Assembly (NCBI RefSeq): GCF_030936135.1
Contig: NC_082604.1
Location: 684,501-748,500, forward strand
Source: Gavia stellata
Taxonomy: Eukaryota; Chordata; Aves; Gaviiformes; Gaviidae
DNA length: 64,000 bases
Direction: 5' to 3'
Shown: one piece after another, positions 59,573 through 64,000 of the stretch
Position numbering within the stretch: the first letter of the stretch is position 1
How the letters are laid out: each line of letters begins with the position of its first letter
The notes under the pieces: generated by a model
The model's database searches: none
What the model was told of the DNA's origin: nothing
What the model saw: only the letters and a program-made list of their open reading frames with translations
Made by a program: the position numbers and the translations under genes

Positions 59573-60302
59573 GGGACTCAGAGCTCTGAATGGAGAATGT
59601 TTACTAAACACTGTACAGACAAATTAACCAAAGAGCAAACGTTAATGGGAAAAGCTGGGAGCAGAATGAGAAGCACCACACAACTAAAGCTATCCCAAGC
59701 ACTTAGGCCTCCATCAAGGACCACAAGCCCTGAGGCTGATGATGGCTGTTGGATGAGTTTCCCTCCCCCAGGTGGAAACACCTCTCACTGCACTGTGCTC
59801 AGACCAAGGAAGGAAAAAGCAATACACACCCCACCCCCACATCTAAAGGCATGCCACTCCATTCAAAGGTAAATTTTGATTTATTTAGATGAACTGCCTG
59901 GCCAGTTTTAGCACCTCCCTCTAGAGTATACCGACTTCATCCACCCCTACCCACAAAAACTTTTGACTGAGTGCTGAGTAATGTGGAGTCAGGTGGACTT
60001 AGACGCGCTGCTACCACGGGACTGGATTTTTAACCTATTTACAAGTATTCGTTGCTTTGAAGCTGCCCGAGGGTCAGCACGCCCTCGCTTCTGGAGGTTC
60101 TTGCTCTGCGCAGGCACTAAGGAAGACATTTCTGGCGACAGGTTATTTTAAAGCACAGCAGAACATACAGTTTATGACCTCCTGAGAATTATCTCCCAGA
60201 CAGATCAGGAACAAGGGCAAAACTTGTATATTTAACATGCATTTGGGTTACATCACTGTTAAACATGTTACAAATCTGTAATATAAAAACTCACCTACAC
60301 AC

Positions 60303-60700
60303 TGTACGAGGGTGAGCAGACACTTCTTTATTGCAGCGCTGGACGCACAGGGGATCGCTCCACCTTGTGTGCGTGCTTAGTTTCTCTGCTACAAAAGTTA
60401 TATACAATCAAAGTATACATATTCATCACATTTCCAAGAAACAATTAACATACTCATACCATTTCCGAGAACTCATTAATATATGTAAATGCTCGTGACG
60501 CATGCGCCTCCAGGTACACAGGTGGTCGTCTAAGGTCCTCTGGTGGTCGGCCATAGTCTTCCTCATGGTGTCCTTTAGTCGAACCCCATCTTTGCGCATG
60601 CTCAGGTTGGTTGCAAAATTCCATTCTTGGCATCTTCCTAAGTTTTCCTCGGTTTACCGACAAGGCCTACAATTTGTCATTCTCTTGACAAGCAAATCCT
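60303..60700 (-). mobile_element. Endogenous retrovirus LTR, minus strand (right end approximate)
   Basis: On the minus strand a TATA box (TATATAA, plus positions 60398-60404) is followed about 70 bp later by AATAAA (60327-60332) and then by AAGTGTCTGCTCACCCTCGT and a CA end at 60,303. This is the usual LTR order. The 5' end could lie anywhere from about 60,700 to a TGTAACA at 60,966; no target duplication was found. With the gag-like and pol pieces at lower coordinates in the same orientation it may be the 5' LTR of one decayed provirus. Confidence 0.55.
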
Positions 60701-60966
60701 ACCTATTCACAATGCTACATTGTTCAGCAGTTAGTTTATGATTAAATCACAGATAAATCATATCTAGTTACCTTCATACAGAATATATGTAATTTAATTT
60801 TTATTAATCGCTCTCTGGATTATACCATTCTACCAATATCCATCCTTAAAACAATCAATGGTTGTTTCTATTAATATTGATTGATTGGCATTCTTGATAT
60901 TCGAATCAAGGTGGGAAAGGTAAGGAACTTTCCAAGCAGCATCACTGGCCAGGTCACATTGTTACA

Positions 60967-61470
60967 GGACCCAGACAAAACTGCTCTATTCGATTCTTCA
61001 TCGTTCCATCTCGCTACAATTAGGTCCTTAATACGGAACAGCGACTCCCTGGTGAGGTTCCTATGGTTATTGTTTCTAACTTAACAATCCTAACTTATAC
61101 CTTTGTATTTTATTCTTCTATTTATTAATCAAACTTAACCTTTCTATATGATCAAATCTTGATTATTCAAAAATCAGAGTATTTGCAACAAACATACACC
61201 TCGACCAGCCATTTCACTAGACTGAAGGCCGGCAGCAGCGTACCAGGACAGTCCTTTCTGGTCACTTCCCTCCTGGGTAGAAATCCTACAGACTTCCTTT
61301 AGTTCAGCCCATAAAACACCACCTAATTTAATGCCAGAAATCCAAAGAGCTACACTGAGGGTTTGGGGTTTTGGTTTTTTTTTTTTTAACAGAGCATGGC
61401 AGATAAAAAGCAAGCAAACAAACAAAACCCCCGGTAAACCCCTGATGCACTAATGAGGAACAAAAGGTTG
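60967..61470. other. Intergenic stretch without recognised gene
   Basis: AT-rich, with an A/T homopolymer near 61,376-61,388. Nothing recognised. Confidence 0.4.
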
Positions 61471-61479
61471 AGCCCAAGC

Positions 61480-62045
61480 TCAGTCCCAGGGCAAGCAGGC
61501 TGGCAGAGGGGAGAGGACGCTGCTGGGGGACCGGGCTGCGGGGCAGGAGGCAGCCAGGGACCAGAGCTCTGCCGGCACTGCGGTGCTGCTCCAGCCCGGC
61601 ACGGCGGCTCACCCAGCGGGACCCGGCAGCTCTTCCCTCCGCAGACCCGTTCTGCTCTGAACCCGAGCTGCAGCTGCTGAATATTCATGAGCCGCCGCTC
61701 AGGCCGGCTCCGCCCCCGCCGCGGGGAGCCCCGGCAGCGCGGCCCGGCGGGGAGCGGGGCCGGGGGAGAACGGGGCGGCGGGGGGACGGGGACGGGGACG
61801 GGGACGGAGCCGGGCCGGGCCGCGGGGCGGAGGGGCGGGGAGCTGCGGGGCGGGGGCTCCCGCAGGGACACGCTGCAGCGGGGCTGCTGCCCGCCGCCAC
61901 GGAGCGAAGTGCGCCGGGAGGAGGGGCCGTGTGCGGCAGCGGGACCGGCACCGAGACACGGCCTCTGCCGCGGCTCTGCCGCTGCCACCCGTCACTGGAG
62001 GAGCGCTGGGTAACGACTGCATCATCGACGGCGTGACTATCCAGA
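61480..62045. promoter_or_regulatory. CpG island
   Basis: Very GC-rich with dense CpG, most strongly at 61,685-61,960, with GC-box-like GGGGCGG and CCGCCCC motifs and a GGGGAC hexamer run at about 61,784-61,807. Long frames on both strands are composition effects (Gly, Arg, Pro). It is probably a promoter, but no exon of a known gene could be tied to it in either direction. Confidence 0.6.
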
Positions 62046-62057
62046 GTCCTCCCCCTC

Positions 62058-64000
62058 CGCAGGATGCCTCCTGCCCCCTCTCCTCCTCCTCTTCCACTTC
62101 TCCTCCTCCTCAGCAGTCCTTGACCTCCTCCTCCTCCTCCTCACAAGCCCTTGTGCTCAGGAGTCCTCCTCTTCCTCCTCCTCCTCTTCAGGAGTCCTCA
62201 TCTTCCTCAGGAGTCCTCCTCCTCAGGAGTCCTCCTATGTCCTCCTCAGAAGTTCTCTTCCCATTCAGGAGTTCTCCACCTCTTCATCAGGACTTCCCCT
62301 CCTCCACCTCCTCAGGACTTCTCCTCAGGACTTCAACAGAGTTCTCCTCAGGAGTCCTTCTCTTCCACCTACAGGAGTCCTCCTCAGGACTCCTCCTCTT
62401 CCTCAGGAGTCCATCTCTTCCTCCTCCTCAGGCTTCCTCCTTCAACTCCTCAGGAGCCCTCCTTCTCTTCCTCCTCCTCCCCCTTCTCAGGAGTCCTCCT
62501 CTTCAGGACTTCTCCTCCTACACAGGATGCCTCCTTCCTCAGAGTTCTCCAGGAGTACTCCTCCTCAGAACTCCTCCTTACCTTCCGCCCCCTCAGGAGT
62601 CCTCTTCCTCCTCCACCTCCTCCTCCTCAGAAGTCCTCCTTCACCTCCTCCTCTGGACTTTACCTCTTCCCCCTAAGGAATTCTCCTCCCCGCCCTCCTC
62701 AGGTGTCCACTCCCTCTTTCTCCTCAAAAGTTCTCCTCCTCCTCTTCCTCCTCAGAAGACCTTATCCTCCTCAGGAGTCCTCCCGCTTGTCCTCATGAGT
62801 GCTCCTTCTGCTCTATACGAGTCGTCCTCCTCAGGACCCTTTTCTCCTCCTCCTACTCAGGACTTCTCTTTGTCTAGGTTCTCCACCTCAGGGGTCCTCC
62901 TCTTCCTCCTCCTCCTCCTCAATGGTCCTCCTCCTCTTCCTCCTTCTTCTCCTAAGGAGTATTCTTATTCCTCCTCCTCCTCTTCCTCAGGAATCCTCAT
63001 CCTTCTCCTACTCAGGTCTCCTTCTTGTACAGAATTCTCCTCAGGAGTCCTCGTCCTCCTCAGGAGTCCTCGTCCTCTTCCTCCTTCTTCTCCTAAGGAG
63101 TCGTCTTCTTCCTCATCATCATCAGGAATCCCCCTTCTCCTACTCAGGACTCCTTCTTGTACAGAATTCTCCTCAGGAGTCTTTGTCCTCCTCAGGAGTA
63201 CTCCTCTTGAGGAGTCCTCCTTCTATTCCTCCTCCTCAGGAGTCCTCCTTCACCTACTCAGAAGTCCTCCTCTTCAGGAGTCCTCCTCCTTCTCTTCCTC
63301 CTCTTCAGGAGTCCTCCTATGTCCTCCTCAGAAGTTCTCTTCCTATTCAGGAATTTTCCACTTCTTCATCAGGACTTCCCCTCTTTCTCCTCCTCAGGAC
63401 TCCTCCTTCAAAAGAGTTCTTCTCCCCAGGAGTCCTCCTCCTCCTTCTCAGGAGACCATCTCTTTCTGCTCCTCAGGATTCATCCTTCAACTCCTAGGAG
63501 TCCTTCTCCTCCTCTTCCTCCTCGGGAGTCCTTCTCCTCCTCTTCCTCCTCAGGAGACCACTCCTTCTTTCTCCTCAAGAGTTCTCCTCATCCTCCTCAG
63601 GAGTGCTCCCGCTCAGCCTCATGTGTGCTCCTTCTACTCCATACGAGTCATCCTCCTCAGGACCCTTCCTCCTCCTCAGCACTTCTTGTCTAGATTCTCC
63701 TCCTCAGGAGTCCTCCTCCTCTTCCTCCTTCTTCTCCTAAGGCATCGTCTTCCTCCTCCTCCTCAGGAATCCTCCTCCTTCTCCTACTCAGGATTCCTTC
63801 TTCTACAGAATTCTCCTCCTCAGGAGTCCTCGTCCTCCTCAGGAGTACTCCTCTTCAGGAGTCCTCCTTCACCTACTCCGAAGTCCTGCTCTTCAGGAGT
63901 CCTCCTCCTTCTCTTCCTCCTCCTCCTCAGGAGTCCTCCTCCTTCTCTTCCTCCTCCTCCTCAGGAGTCCTCAGAAGTTCTCTTCCTGTCCAGGAGTTTT
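62058..64000. repeat. Pyrimidine-rich higher-order tandem repeat, runs off the right edge
   Basis: Almost the whole stretch is built from CTCCTCAGGAGTCC words separated by CTT and CCT triplets. Longer blocks recur: the block with TATGTCCTCCTCAGAAGTTC at about 62,236 and 63,316, the block with ATACGAGTC at about 62,815 and 63,643, and the block with TACAGAATTCTCCTC at about 63,033, 63,160 and 63,803. Large open frames (up to 232 codons) are Ser, Leu and Pro runs and are not genes. Confidence 0.9.

Noticed and set aside
61386-61988. 200-codon frame across the CpG island
   Set aside because: Proline, arginine and glycine runs from GC-rich sequence including a hexamer repeat; no homology.
62151-63497. 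Serine/leucine-rich frames in the right-end repeat
   Set aside because: Same reason as for the polypyrimidine tract; they are translations of a tandem repeat.

Overview
ORGANISM. The window looks like bird nuclear DNA. It carries CR1 LINE fragments with the typical avian CR1 3' end, degraded avian-type retroviral LTRs, and a compact gene with short introns from the maestro heat-like repeat (MROH) family, which is strongly expanded in birds. There are no prokaryotic features. Species and chromosome cannot be named from this sequence; the GC-rich, short-intron gene would suit a microchromosome or another ampliconic region. LAYOUT. The dominating structure is a very large inverted repeat. Arm A (1 to about 16,241) is the reverse complement of arm B (about 33,946 to 49,774). 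The arms are about 16 kb each and separated by an AT-rich spacer of about 17.7 kb that is not duplicated. Arm A is cut by the left edge of the window, so the true repeat may be longer. By eye the arms differ by roughly one base per 100 to 200, plus a handful of arm-specific indels (262, 199, 139, about 117, 27, 16 bp). GENES. Each arm carries one copy of the same MROH-like gene, with the 5' ends pointing at the spacer (head to head, divergent). Copy B (+ strand, 36,257 to 54,189) can be followed through 35 exons whose intron phases all match, giving a reading frame of about 1,370 codons, and ends with a poly(A) signal four bases after the stop codon. Exons 28 to 35 lie beyond the repeat. Copy A (- strand, 13,540 down to 136) shows the first 27 exons, also open, and then leaves the window. 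Both copies have a 526-bp solo LTR flanked by the 4-bp direct repeat CTGG just upstream, in the same orientation as the gene, and an unrecognised upstream exon candidate whose phase fits the gene. SPACER. 16,242 to 33,945 is mostly AT-rich DNA without recognisable genes. It holds a short 18-bp tandem repeat, one half LTR near 29.3 to 29.6 kb, a CpG-rich promoter-like block with two CCAAT boxes near 31.05 kb, and a 630-bp polypyrimidine tract that runs directly into the CR1 at the arm B boundary. RIGHT FLANK. After the MROH gene come a G-quadruplex-like tract (54.6 kb), a weak minus-strand 3' exon candidate (55.67 to 56.24 kb), remnants of a minus-strand endogenous retrovirus (LTR near 60.3 to 60.7 kb, possible gag piece near 59.2 kb, broken pol piece at 58.39 to 58.87 kb), a CpG island (61.5 to 62.0 kb), and a pyrimidine-rich higher-order tandem repeat from 62.06 kb to the window end. 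MAIN POINT. The most notable item is the head-to-head inverted duplication of an intact MROH gene, with a breakpoint sitting exactly at a split inside a CR1 element. I see no sign of a CRISPR array, operon or other prokaryote-like system.
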